From Paenibacillus sp. MMS18-CY102 (GTDB taxonomy: Bacteria; Bacillota; Bacilli; Paenibacillales; Paenibacillaceae), in assembly GCF_009789195.1 (NCBI RefSeq), contig NZ_WSTC01000014.1, positions 1 to 64,000 on the forward strand: a stretch of DNA of 64,000 bases. The letters are read 5' to 3'. The translations under genes and the position numbers were made by a program. This document shows positions 40,909-50,095 of this stretch, one piece after another. Under the pieces are notes generated by a model. The model did no database searches and had not been told where the DNA came from. It saw only the letters and a program-made list of their open reading frames with translations. Position 1 is the first letter of the stretch. The number at the start of each line of letters is the position of its first letter.

Positions 40909-43203
40909 TTGAAATGGTTATTCACAACGATAACCGCGCTAATTATTGGTTCGTGTTATGCGAGCTTTTCGCCTTCTGCTGAGGCTTCGGCACCTACGGC
41001 GATAAGCCTGCCTGTCGTCATTCGCGATTTTTCCATGCTAGCGCCTCAAAAACATCCCGATTTTGAAACGTTCAATACAGGTTTTGTTACCGGGATCGTG
41101 AATACAACGCTAGGCGCAAACGGCAAGCCTGTTTTTTCAGGGAATACGTTAGCTGTATCTAGCGCGGCAAGCTTTGGGCAGTGGTACACGGATAACTCGT
41201 TTAACCAAGCCATTAATAGCACTCTTGAGTTGACGATGCAAAATGGCATCTATACGTATTCGAATGCAAGCTTCTTCCCGATTGACAATCAATTATGGGG
41301 GAATGAGGGCTTGCCTCATAATTATCATTTTACAGTCGAGTCGCATAGTAAATTTATATATGAACCAGGACAAACGGTCTCCTTCACGATGGATGATGAT
41401 TACTGGGTGTTTATTGATAACAAATTAGTCGTTGATGGCGGAGGCGTTCATGGACCTATAAGTGCCACTGTCGATTTAGACACTAAAGCATTAATACCTG
41501 GGCAAGCTTATGATTTTGCTTTGTTCCAGGCAGAGCGGCATACGACAGGGTCCAATTTTACGATTCGAACGGATATCGTGTTTGATACGGCGCCGCCAGA
41601 TACGGCAATCGTGTCAGGGCCTGCTGTCTTGGCTTCAACACCTTCCGCAACCTTCAGTTTTAATGGCAATGAGGATAATGTGGCTTTCCAATGCCAACTT
41701 GATAATGGGGCGTATAGCGCTTGTGCTAACTCCGAGACTTTCAGCGGATTGGCAGACGGCAGCCACACGCTGCTCGTTAAAGCAATTGACCCCGTCGGCA
41801 ACGTCGATCCAACACCCGCGAGCTATACATGGACGGTTGACACCACGGCACCAGATACAATCATCAACACAAACCCGGCGGCCATAACGAAGGATGCCAG
41901 TGCGAGCTTTTCCTTCAGCAGCAACGAGAGTGGCGTAACGTACGAATCGAGCTTGGATGGCGCTGCGTTTGCGGCAAGCACGAGCCTCATAACACTGAAT
42001 GGATTAGCGGACGGCAGCCATACGCTGGCAATCAGGGCTATTGATCCAGCAGGCAATGTGGATGCGGTCCCAACAAGCTATACGTGGATGATCGATCGAG
42101 TGAAGCCCGTCATTACACGAAATGGCGACGCCCGCATTGAGATCGTTCAGGGAGCAGCTTTTACAGATCCTGGCGCTTCCGCCTCCGATAACGTGGATGG
42201 CAATTTATCAACGGCCATCACGGTTTCCGGTGATGCTGTAGACACACAAACCATTGGCGAATATACGATGGCCTACACCGTGTCCGATGCAGCGGGCAAT
42301 GCGGCGGATACGGTCGAGCGGGTTGTAAAAGTGATAGCAGCGCCCGCTACGTCTCCTGTAACCAGCGGCAGTAGTACAGCCTTGTCCGCTAATGCTGATC
42401 TATTCTCGTTAGAGCTGGCAGCAGAAGGAGAACATTTAGCGATTACGCCTGCTTTTAGGCCGGATATTACATCTTATGTGACACAAACGACGGCAAATGA
42501 AGCGTTGGTGACGGCAAAAACATCAGATGCCTCTGCAAAAGCTGCTTTAACGATGAACGGCCAAGATATAAATGGAGGAAAGCTGGCCTTGAAGGAAGGC
42601 GATAATCGCCTCGTTATTGTTGTGAAAGCAGAAAGCGGCGTAACGAAGATGTATACGGTTACGATTCGGCTCATGGCATCATTCTCCGACTTGGCGGGGC
42701 ATTGGGCGGAAGAGCAAATTTTGAAGGCCGTTGAACAAAAGCTTGTAACAGGCTATCCTGACGGTACGTTTAAGCCTAACCATTCGATTACGCGTGCGGA
42801 ATTTACAGTTATGCTGATGAATGCGATCCAGCCAAACTTATCGCAAGGGGCATCACTAACCTTTAAGGATAAGGCTGAGATTGGAGAGTGGGCCCAAGGG
42901 GCAATCGCAGCAGCCGTGCATGCTGGCATTATCCAAGGGTACACGGACGGATACTTCCATCCGAACGCAACGATCACTCGTGCAGAGATGGCAGTTATGA
43001 TCGCAAGGGCGCTCAACTTTACAACCGATGCTAATATTGCTGGGTTCGCTGACTTCACAGCCATTCCGCAATGGGCGCAAGAGGCAGTCAATGCTCTTCA
43101 AGCCAATGGTTTAATCCAAGGCCGCAGCGGCAATCGCTTCGCGCCTAATGAACAGGCTACTCGCGCAGAAGCAGCGGTATTGTTGCTTCGAATTTTGAAC
43201 TAG
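40909..43203 (+). CDS. SLH-anchored surface protein with fibro-slime (PA14-like) domain
   Basis: 764-residue secreted protein. TTG 40909 follows AAAGGGG; the nearby ATG is out of frame. After a signal peptide (to ~AEASA) comes a fibro-slime/PA14-like domain (~28-225: VVIRDF, FNHALxSTLELT-like text, FTMDDDYWVFIDNKLVVDGGGVH). Two ~90-residue Ig-like units follow (TPxxTIxxxP...GLADGSHTL...DPxGNVD), then an HYR/DUF5011-like domain (GAAFTDPGASASDNVDG) and a cadherin-like beta sandwich. Three SLH domains (~593-764) with ITRAE motifs bind wall polysaccharide. The C-terminal half is the same module set as in the next gene. It probably binds glycans at the cell surface. Confidence 0.88.
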   Translation: MKWLFTTITALIIGSCYASFSPSAEASAPTAISLPVVIRDFSMLAPQKHPDFETFNTGFVTGIVNTTLGANGKPVFSGNTLAVSSAASFGQWYTDNSFNQAINSTLELTMQNGIYTYSNASFFPIDNQLWGNEGLPHNYHFTVESHSKFIYEPGQTVSFTMDDDYWVFIDNKLVVDGGGVHGPISATVDLDTKALIPGQAYDFALFQAERHTTGSNFTIRTDIVFDTAPPDTAIVSGPAVLASTPSATFSFNGNEDNVAFQCQLDNGAYSACANSETFSGLADGSHTLLVKAIDPVGNVDPTPASYTWTVDTTAPDTIINTNPAAITKDASASFSFSSNESGVTYESSLDGAAFAASTSLITLNGLADGSHTLAIRAIDPAGNVDAVPTSYTWMIDRVKPVITRNGDARIEIVQGAAFTDPGASASDNVDGNLSTAITVSGDAVDTQTIGEYTMAYTVSDAAGNAADTVERVVKVIAAPATSPVTSGSSTALSANADLFSLELAAEGEHLAITPAFRPDITSYVTQTTANEALVTAKTSDASAKAALTMNGQDINGGKLALKEGDNRLVIVVKAESGVTKMYTVTIRLMASFSDLAGHWAEEQILKAVEQKLVTGYPDGTFKPNHSITRAEFTVMLMNAIQPNLSQGASLTFKDKAEIGEWAQGAIAAAVHAGIIQGYTDGYFHPNATITRAEMAVMIARALNFTTDANIAGFADFTAIPQWAQEAVNALQANGLIQGRSGNRFAPNEQATRAEAAVLLLRILN

Positions 43204-43218
43204 TAAATGTAACATGAT

Positions 43219-43279
43219 GAACATCTTCAAGATTGTTCCTTTGCCGTAAGAGGTGGGGACAATTTTGGAGATGTTTTTG
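43219..43279 (+). terminator. long-stem terminator after first SLH gene
   Basis: AACATCTTCAAGATTGTTCC (43220-43239) pairs with most of 43255-43276 and is followed by TTTTTG and a further T-run. Confidence 0.7.
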
Positions 43280-43494
43280 TTTTTTTGTAGTACTTGCAGA
43301 CTAGCCAAGAGGCAGGGCTGGCATTGACTATTCCAACATCTATGTATGCGCTGCCAATCCAGTCCTATATTCGAAAGTTTCTAGTACTCTATCATAAAAA
43401 TCACGCATGTTTTTCAAAAAATCGTAGTGCTATAGTTGGATGAAACCACACTGTTATCATCTATTTGTTTAATTACTGGAGGTAGGGGACGCGA

Positions 43495-46400
43495 ATGAAA
43501 AAACTAAAGAAGATGATTTCAACTTTGTCCGTTGCATCTGTCGTTGCCAGCAGCTTATGCCTGGTAGCTCCGGCAGCCGCAAGCGCAGCTACAGGGGCTA
43601 ACAATTCGATTTTCGGGCCGAATGTGTTCGTATTCGATCAATCGATGTCTACGAGTGATATTGAAAGCGATGCCAACGCCGTCTTCGACATTCAAGAAGA
43701 TAACCAATTCGGCAATGACCGGTATGCGCTGTTATTCAAGCCCGGCACTTATGATGTGGACGTGAAGGCAGGCTTTTATACGCAGGTTTCAGGCTTGGGA
43801 CAAAATCCTGACGATGTGTTAATTACCGGCAGCGCGAACGTCGATGCGCAGTGGTGGGGCGGCAATGCGACGCTGAACTTCTGGCGGTCGTTCGAAAACT
43901 TTGCTATAGACCCGGTAGGCAATGATACCAAATATGCGGTTGCACAGGCAGCGCCGATGCGCCGTATGCATATCAAGAGCAACATGCTCCTGTTCGACTT
44001 CGATCCGTGGTGGAATGCAGGCTGGGGAAGCGGCGGTTTCTTGGCGGATTCCATTATCGATAATCAAATCATTCCAGCTTCGCAGCAACAATGGTTCTCC
44101 CGCAATAATCAATATGGCAGCTGGTCCAATGGCGTATGGAATATGGTGTTTGTTGGCGATTCGGCTCCGCCTTCTGGAACGTTCCCGCAGGAGCCTTATA
44201 CCGTTGTTGACGAGTCGCCGGTCATTCGCGAGAAGCCGTATTTGTATATCGATTCGAATGGCGAATATCAAGTATTCGTGCCTGATAAGCAAACGAATGC
44301 TAAAGGCGTAAGCTGGGCGAATGGCTCGACGCCTGGACATTCGGTTTCGATCAATGATTTTTATATCGCTCAGCCAGGCACTTCCGATGCAGCAAGCATC
44401 AATGCGGCACTGAGCAGCGGCAAAAATGTGATTTTCACGCCAGGCATCTTCCACACGGATGATACCATTCGCATTACGAACCCTGACACGATCGTGCTGG
44501 GGCTCGGCATGGCTACCATTATTCCGGATAATGGGCAAATTGGCATGACGATTGCGGACGTGGATGGCGTTAAAGTCGCGGGGCTCTTGTTCGATGCGGG
44601 ACCGCAAAACTCGCCTTCCTTGCTGGAAGTCGGGCCGGCAGGCAGCTCGCTGGACCATGCGGCGAACCCAACTTCCCTGCATGATTTGTTCTTCCGTGTG
44701 GGCGGCGACATTCTTGGTTTGGCAGACAACGTAATGACGATCAACAGTGACGATGTAATCGGTGATCACTTCTGGATATGGCGTGCGGACCATGGCGCTT
44801 CCGTGACGTGGGGAACATCCTCTAAGACTGGATTAATCGTCAACGGGGATGACATCACCATGTATGGTTTGTTTAATGAGCATCATAGCGAGTATCAAAC
44901 GTTGTGGAACGGCGAGCGCGGCCGGACTTATTTCTACCAATCGGAAATTCCTTATGATCCACCGGCTCAAGCGGATTGGATGAGCAATAATGGAACAGTT
45001 AACGGATATGCATCCTATAAGGTAGCAGATGGGGTAACGACACATGAAGCATGGGGCTTAGGCATCTACTCCTACTTCAGGGATGCTGCTGTGAAATTGG
45101 AAAGTGCAATCGAAGTGCCGAATGTGCCCGGAATCAAAATTCATCATGCTACGACGATCTTCCTGAGCGGCATGGCGGGCAGTGAAATTACGCATATTGT
45201 GAATCAAAATGGCGGCAGGGTTTATGCGAATAGCCCGGAATCTGCGATGAGGCAGACGCTTACGGAATTCGTCGGCGGTGACGCGGTTGCGCCTAGCGTG
45301 CCTGCCAACTTGTCCGCAGCGGCAATATCGAATAGCAAGATTGAATTGAACTGGACAGCTTCCACCGACAATGTAGGGGTAGAAGGCTACGATATTTACC
45401 GGAATGGAGTTCTAGTCGGATATAGTGGCACAACGAGCTATCAAGACGGCGGCTTAAGCTCCTCCACGGCGTATACGTACACGGTCAGGGCGAAGGATGC
45501 AGCCAGCAACACTTCCGCTGACAGCAATACGGCTTCAGCTACAACGCAATCCAATGGCGGCAAAGTCGACCGTATCGGCTGGACGGCTACGACGTCTACT
45601 GGCAGCAATGACCCTTACTCGAATTTATTCGATGATAATTTGAATTCCCGTTGGAGTGCAGGCACGACGATGGTTCCAGGCCAAAGCCTGACGATTGACA
45701 TGCAGGCCGCTAACGATATTACGAGAGTAGTAATGGACTCATCTAATAGTGCGAATGACTACGCCCGCGGGTATGAAATTTATGCTTCGGCAGACGGCAC
45801 GAACTGGGGCAGCGCTATAGCAAGCGGCACAGGTACAGGCGCGGTTATTTCCGTTGATGCGGTTGCCCAAAATGTTCGCTATATCAAAATCGTACAGACA
45901 GGCACTTCTGGAAGCTGGTGGTCCATCAATGAGATTTATGTTTATGGGACGCCTTCGGTCGTAACACCTTCGGATACGACGCCGCCAGAGACGACGATCG
46001 ATTCGAGCCCAGCGGCAGTATCGAACAGCGCAACGGCAACGTTCACGTTCAGCAGCAACGAAAGCGGCACGTTCGAAGCAAGCCTGGACGGCGCAGCATT
46101 CGCAGCAAGCACAAGCCCGCTGACGCTCACAGGCCTGGCAGACGGCAGCCACACGCTGCAAGTGCGTGCGATTGACGCAGCAGGTAACGTGGATGCAACG
46201 CCAGCAAGCTACACATGGACAATCGACACAGCCGTAACGCCGCCGCAAGATACGACGGCACCGGAAACAACAATTGATTCGGGTCCGGCAGCAGTATCGA
46301 ACAGCGCAACAGCAACGTTCACGTTCAGCAGCAATGAGAGCGGAACGTTCGAAGCAAGCTTGGATGGTGCAGCATTCACTGCAAGCACAAGTCCGCTGAC

Positions 46401-47664
46401 GCTCACAGGCCTGGCGGACGGCAGCCACACGCTGCAAGTGCGTGCGATTGACGCAGCAGGCAATGTGGATGCAACGCCAGCAAGCTACACATGGACAATC
46501 GACACAGCCGTAACGCCTCCGCAAGATACGACGGCACCAGAAACGACGATTGATTCGAGTCCAGCGGCAGTATCGAACAGTGCAACGGCAACGTTCACGT
46601 TCAGCAGCAACGAGAGCGGCACGTTCGAAGCAAGCTTGGACGGCGCAGCATTCGCAGCAAGCACAAACCCGCTGACGCTTGCAGGCTTAGCAGACGGCAG
46701 CCACACGCTGCAAGTGCGTGCGATTGACGCAGCAGGCAATGTGGATGCAACGCCAGCAAGCTACACATGGACAGTAGAAACAGTACCGCCAGTAGTATCC
46801 AGCGGTGGAGGCGCCAACTTGTCCGACAATGCAGACTTGCAATCCTTGGAGCTTCAAGCGGATGGCAAGAGCTTGGCGATTACGCCAGCTTTCCAAGCCA
46901 ATGTGACGTCATACACAGCGGCAACAGAAGCAGCTCAGGTGCAAGTAGCAGTTAAAACCGCGCATGCGGGGGCAACTGCGACGTTGGCCGTGAACGGCCA
47001 ACCGATTAGTGATGGCAAAGCTGCGCTGAAGGAAGGCGATAATAGCCTTGTCATTACGGTAAGATCGGCGATTGGCTTGACCAAATCGTACACGGTTAAG
47101 ATTCACCGTTCGGCGGCTCCAACAACAACGACGCCAATTACATTCTCTGACTTGACCGGGCATTGGGCAGAACAGCAAATCTTGTCGGCAGCACAGCAGA
47201 AGCTCGTTAGCGGCTACCCAGACGGAACGTTCCAGCCTGATCACACGATCACGCGTGCGGAGTTTACCTTCATGCTGATGAATGCACTGCATCCAGAAGC
47301 CAAAGGTGCTGAACTTGCATTCGCAGACAAAGATGCGATTGGCACATGGGCGCAAGCAGCGATTGCAGCTGCTGTCCAAGCAGGCATCGTTCAAGGCTAC
47401 GCGGATGGCAGCTTCCAACCGAACGCGACCATTACCCGTGCCGAAATGGCAGCTATGGTTACTCGCGCTTTAGGCATCACCTCTAGCGCAGAAGCGGCTG
47501 GCTTCTCAGACCAAGCGGCTATCCCGCAATGGGCACAAGGCGCAATCGACGTACTTCAAGCCGAAGGCTTTATCCAAGGCAGAAGCGACAACCGCTTTGA
47601 GCCGAATGCAGAAACGACACGCGCGGAAGCAACCGTATTGCTGCTGCGGATTTTGCAAAAGTAA
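43495..47664 (+). CDS. SLH-anchored beta-helix protein with FN3, F5/8C and Ig-like repeats
   Basis: 1389-residue secreted protein; ATG follows GGAGGTAGGGG. After the signal peptide (to ASAAT) come ~570 residues of a right-handed beta-helix-like domain (NVFVFDQSM, YALLFKPGTYDV, FYTQVSGLGQNPDDV, IFTPGIFHTDDTIRITNPDT, VMTINSDDVIGDHFWIWRAD). Relatives in actinobacteria are often labelled adenylyl cyclase or discoidin protein, but the fold text is of the pectate-lyase/GH55 type. Then FN3 (~600-680), F5/8 type C (~690-820), three near-identical Ig-like repeats (~826-1102), a cadherin-like domain and three SLH domains (~1216-1389). It is a cell-attached polysaccharide-binding or -degrading enzyme of unknown substrate. 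Confidence 0.88.
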   Translation: MKKLKKMISTLSVASVVASSLCLVAPAAASAATGANNSIFGPNVFVFDQSMSTSDIESDANAVFDIQEDNQFGNDRYALLFKPGTYDVDVKAGFYTQVSGLGQNPDDVLITGSANVDAQWWGGNATLNFWRSFENFAIDPVGNDTKYAVAQAAPMRRMHIKSNMLLFDFDPWWNAGWGSGGFLADSIIDNQIIPASQQQWFSRNNQYGSWSNGVWNMVFVGDSAPPSGTFPQEPYTVVDESPVIREKPYLYIDSNGEYQVFVPDKQTNAKGVSWANGSTPGHSVSINDFYIAQPGTSDAASINAALSSGKNVIFTPGIFHTDDTIRITNPDTIVLGLGMATIIPDNGQIGMTIADVDGVKVAGLLFDAGPQNSPSLLEVGPAGSSLDHAANPTSLHDLFFRVGGDILGLADNVMTINSDDVIGDHFWIWRADHGASVTWGTSSKTGLIVNGDDITMYGLFNEHHSEYQTLWNGERGRTYFYQSEIPYDPPAQADWMSNNGTVNGYASYKVADGVTTHEAWGLGIYSYFRDAAVKLESAIEVPNVPGIKIHHATTIFLSGMAGSEITHIVNQNGGRVYANSPESAMRQTLTEFVGGDAVAPSVPANLSAAAISNSKIELNWTASTDNVGVEGYDIYRNGVLVGYSGTTSYQDGGLSSSTAYTYTVRAKDAASNTSADSNTASATTQSNGGKVDRIGWTATTSTGSNDPYSNLFDDNLNSRWSAGTTMVPGQSLTIDMQAANDITRVVMDSSNSANDYARGYEIYASADGTNWGSAIASGTGTGAVISVDAVAQNVRYIKIVQTGTSGSWWSINEIYVYGTPSVVTPSDTTPPETTIDSSPAAVSNSATATFTFSSNESGTFEASLDGAAFAASTSPLTLTGLADGSHTLQVRAIDAAGNVDATPASYTWTIDTAVTPPQDTTAPETTIDSGPAAVSNSATATFTFSSNESGTFEASLDGAAFTASTSPLTLTGLADGSHTLQVRAIDAAGNVDATPASYTWTIDTAVTPPQDTTAPETTIDSSPAAVSNSATATFTFSSNESGTFEASLDGAAFAASTNPLTLAGLADGSHTLQVRAIDAAGNVDATPASYTWTVETVPPVVSSGGGANLSDNADLQSLELQADGKSLAITPAFQANVTSYTAATEAAQVQVAVKTAHAGATATLAVNGQPISDGKAALKEGDNSLVITVRSAIGLTKSYTVKIHRSAAPTTTTPITFSDLTGHWAEQQILSAAQQKLVSGYPDGTFQPDHTITRAEFTFMLMNALHPEAKGAELAFADKDAIGTWAQAAIAAAVQAGIVQGYADGSFQPNATITRAEMAAMVTRALGITSSAEAAGFSDQAAIPQWAQGAIDVLQAEGFIQGRSDNRFEPNAETTRAEATVLLLRILQK
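45973..46800 (+). repeat. three tandem 276-bp coding repeats
   Basis: Units start at 45973, 46249 and 46525, exactly 276 bp (92 codons) apart, and are highly similar in DNA. The near identity points to recent duplication or gene conversion. Each encodes one Ig-like domain of the SLH beta-helix protein. Length variation between strains is expected. Confidence 0.92.
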
Positions 47665-47711
47665 TCGGTGCGGGTAATTTCCTTAGCAAGTCCCCTCCCA
47701 TAACATAATTA

Positions 47712-47757
47712 ATGGCTATATAAGTCCGGTTATCCGGAATTGTGTAGCCATCTTTTT
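47712..47757 (+). terminator. terminator after second SLH gene
   Basis: ATGGCTATATA (47712-47722) / TGTGTAGCCAT (47741-47751), 9 of 11 pairs, then TTTTT. Confidence 0.75.
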
Positions 47758-47796
47758 ATGCCGTGATTTTAGCGTCGGTATAGCAAATCTATGAGC

Positions 47797-47872
47797 GCAG
47801 AAAAACCTGCCCTATCAGCCCGCAGGGGCGATAATCGGCCGAATAGGGCAGAAAAACCTGCCCTATCAGCCC
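47797..47872. repeat. two 25-bp direct repeats forming hairpins
   Basis: Identical 25-bp copies at 47797-47821 and 47848-47872 (51-bp period), each holding CTGCCCTAT. With the ATAGGGCAG upstream of the second copy a perfect 9-bp stem forms. It lies just beyond the convergent cupin gene stop. Confidence 0.75.
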
Positions 47873-47895
47873 ACCTGAATCGATTTACTCGTTCT

Positions 47896-48633
47896 TCACC
47901 GTCCGTATGGCGGCTCACTCTGATCGAATGCCCAGCCATTGCCGATGCTCTGCTGCGGGTAATGCGAGTCCCCAGCACGGTGGTTTACGACGCCGGGGTA
48001 ATAGTGCTGGTGGTGCGAATGCGGATGGCCGGTGTGGACAGGGGCTGCTTGCATTACTCCTTGCACCTGTGGCTGCGACACTGGCAGTGGCATAGGCATA
48101 TTGCAGTTACGAGGAGGACCGATGACGACCGTATCTTGAATCGGCGCGAATGCCTGCTTCACTAGCGCTTCATTGAGGCAATAGGTATGTGCGAATACGT
48201 TGGCTGGCGTTAAGCGCAGCATGTCTGAGGCGGGAATAAACTCAGGCACAGGTGCATCGAAGATTGCGATGAGATGCGTATTATCGACAGTTGCGACCTC
48301 ATAGTGCCACCAGCCTTGCGGAACGTTGGCGACTTGTCCCGGTTGAATTGGGAAGTTCAACAGCTTCTTGGTAAAAGGGTTGATAAGCGAAACGACCGCT
48401 GCACCTGAGACGCAATAAACTAATTCCGATGCGTTTTGGTGGATATGTGGCTCGACCACATTGCCCGTACTGAGAAAAATATCAAGCATGGATACGTTGC
48501 CTAGCGTATTCAGTTGTTTGATGGAAAGGGCATTAATGTAGTTCTGGTTATCTTTGCGGAAGAAGGGGTTATTGCGCAAATCATAAGTAAATTGAACATT
48601 AGGGGACGTGTAATCCATATAAGAAACGGACAC
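47896..48633 (-). CDS. cupin-domain protein with His/Pro-rich tail, possible spore coat protein
   Basis: 245-residue protein; GTG 48633 follows GGCAGG. One cupin domain (~45-150): VVEPHIHQNASELVYCVSG gives the first metal motif, and PGQVANVPQGWWHYEVA the second. This resembles half of a bicupin oxalate decarboxylase. The last ~65 residues are rich in His, Pro and Gln (GHPHSHHQHYYPG), unlike housekeeping cupins but common in coat proteins. No signal peptide. A minus-strand CATAGGATA with an upstream ACA at 16 bp matches the sigma-K pattern. A role in the spore coat is inferred from these two points only. Confidence 0.75.
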   Translation of the reverse strand: MSVSYMDYTSPNVQFTYDLRNNPFFRKDNQNYINALSIKQLNTLGNVSMLDIFLSTGNVVEPHIHQNASELVYCVSGAAVVSLINPFTKKLLNFPIQPGQVANVPQGWWHYEVATVDNTHLIAIFDAPVPEFIPASDMLRLTPANVFAHTYCLNEALVKQAFAPIQDTVVIGPPRNCNMPMPLPVSQPQVQGVMQAAPVHTGHPHSHHQHYYPGVVNHRAGDSHYPQQSIGNGWAFDQSEPPYGR

Positions 48634-48682
48634 GAAGTACCTGCCTTTCTTGTCGCTTTATTAGGCGACTGGTCATTTGCCC

Positions 48683-48710
48683 TATCCTATGTGTTGCATC
48701 AGCTAGGTGT
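48683..48710 (-). promoter_or_regulatory. candidate sigma-K/E promoter for cupin gene
   Basis: Minus strand ACA (48710-48708), 16-bp spacer, CATAGGATA (48691-48683), the CATANNNTA -10 of mother-cell sigma factors, ~50 bp before the start codon. Confidence 0.4.
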
Positions 48711-48861
48711 GCAGTAACACAATTTTGCGCTTGATCCACGCGGCTAAGGCAGAAAAATTGCAGATGAATTTATCGGGAAGAAGTAAGCTACTATGCGCTA
48801 ATAGGCCTACTATTTCCGGGGAAATGATCATAAGGCTTGCGTAAAAAGCCGTTTAGGTGTT

Positions 48862-48926
48862 CAAACATTATAATGTTTGTTGACCGGAGCGGCTTTTCGA
48901 TGTATCTTAACATTATAACGTTATAA
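48862..48926 (+). promoter_or_regulatory. paired GntR-type operators before the glucosaminate operon
   Basis: AACATTATAAYGTT occurs twice (48864-48877 and 48909-48922), 45 bp apart. The first is part of a perfect 18-bp palindrome (48862-48879); the second adjoins TTATAACGTTATAA (48913-48926). The first palindrome sits inside an AAAAGCCG/CGGCTTTT hairpin. They lie 67-125 bp upstream of the amidohydrolase start. The GntR regulator at the end of the operon is the likely ligand. The rest of the 355-bp gap shows nothing else beyond the cupin promoter. Confidence 0.7.
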
Positions 48927-48988
48927 ATGGTTGAGTTATCACATCGATGCGTATGCTAACGAGAATGATCTTGGAGACAGGTGATGAA

Positions 48989-50095
48989 ATGAAACCACAA
49001 CGAATCGTATGGCGGAACGTAAGTATGGCAGGCGTCCAAGAACCGATGGACATCGTCATCGAGCAAGGAAAAATCGCCGAGCTTTTAGCAGCGGGAGAAG
49101 GCAATGGTGATGAAGTGCTAGACTGTTCGGGGCAATTCGTATCGAGCGGCTGGATCGACCTTCATGTCCATGCCTTTGCTGAGCTAGAGCCTTATGGGGA
49201 TGAAATCGACGAAATTGGCGTAAAGCAGGGCGTGACGACAATTGTAGATGCAGGCAGCTGCGGCGCTGATCAAATCGATGATTTAGCAGCCAGCCGCGCA
49301 ACCGCGAAGACGAATCTGCTCGCTTTACTTAATGTTTCAAAAATCGGCTTAAAGCGCGTGGACGAGCTTTCGAACATGGCGTGGATCGACCTTGGCCAAG
49401 CAGTCAACGCTGTTCAGCGGCATCCTGACTTTATTGTCGGGCTGAAAGCGAGAATGAGCGGCAGCGTCATCGGGGAAAACGGCTTGAAGCCGTTAATCGC
49501 CGCACGCGAGCTGTCGGTGCGGACAGGGCTTCCTTTAATGGTGCACATCGGCTCGAAGCCGCCCGGCATTGAGGGAATCGTTCCGCTGCTGGCGGACCAA
49601 GATGTCATTACGCATTATTTGAACGGCAAAAAAAATCGGCTGTTCGACGACCACGGCAAACCGCTTCAAGTGCTGGCAGATGCGCTAAAGCGAGGTGTTC
49701 AGCTCGATGTGGGCCATGGCACGGCAAGCTTTTCTTTTGAGGTGGCGGAAGCGGCGAAAGCGAACCATGTTCCGCTGCACACGATTAGTACAGATATTTA
49801 TCGCGGGAACCGGCTGAACGGTCCCGTTTACAATTTATCGCTCGTCTTAACGAAGTTTCTGCATATCGGCTATGCCTTGGAAGAGGTCATCGCAGCAGTA
49901 ACGTCACATGCAGCGGCATGGCTGCGCAGGCCGGAGTTAGGTCGCATTCAAGTTGGCGAGCCCGCCAATCTCACGCTTTACACCGTCACGGCCGAGAACG
50001 TGGAGCTCGTCGACTCTGAAGGGGTGCGCCGAACGGCAACGCAACGAATTCAAGCCAAAGGAGCTTATATACATGGTCAATTCATTGAATGCTAA
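48989..50095 (+). CDS. amidohydrolase/deacetylase-family metallohydrolase
   Basis: 368-residue amidohydrolase. ATG 48989 (MKPQRIVWRNV) is chosen over upstream ATGs because AGGTG stands before it and the family starts here. Binuclear metal ligands are visible: H59 and H61 (DLHVHA), K153 (GLKARMSG, carboxylated bridge), H186 (VHIGSK), H209 (THYLNG) and D269 (STDIYRG). Characterised relatives (cog3964 group) remove the acyl group from alpha-acyl or alpha-acylamino carboxylates. In this operon, N-deacetylation of 2-acetamido-2-deoxygluconate to glucosaminate fits that chemistry. It overlaps the next gene by 23 bp. Older annotations call such proteins dihydroorotase or adenine deaminase. Confidence 0.85.
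   Translation: MKPQRIVWRNVSMAGVQEPMDIVIEQGKIAELLAAGEGNGDEVLDCSGQFVSSGWIDLHVHAFAELEPYGDEIDEIGVKQGVTTIVDAGSCGADQIDDLAASRATAKTNLLALLNVSKIGLKRVDELSNMAWIDLGQAVNAVQRHPDFIVGLKARMSGSVIGENGLKPLIAARELSVRTGLPLMVHIGSKPPGIEGIVPLLADQDVITHYLNGKKNRLFDDHGKPLQVLADALKRGVQLDVGHGTASFSFEVAEAAKANHVPLHTISTDIYRGNRLNGPVYNLSLVLTKFLHIGYALEEVIAAVTSHAAAWLRRPELGRIQVGEPANLTLYTVTAENVELVDSEGVRRTATQRIQAKGAYIHGQFIEC

Noticed and set aside
43819-44793. 324-codon minus-strand open frame opposite the SLH beta-helix gene
   Set aside because: Antisense shadow; Arg/Ile-rich composition and no ribosome site. The same holds for 45739-46524.
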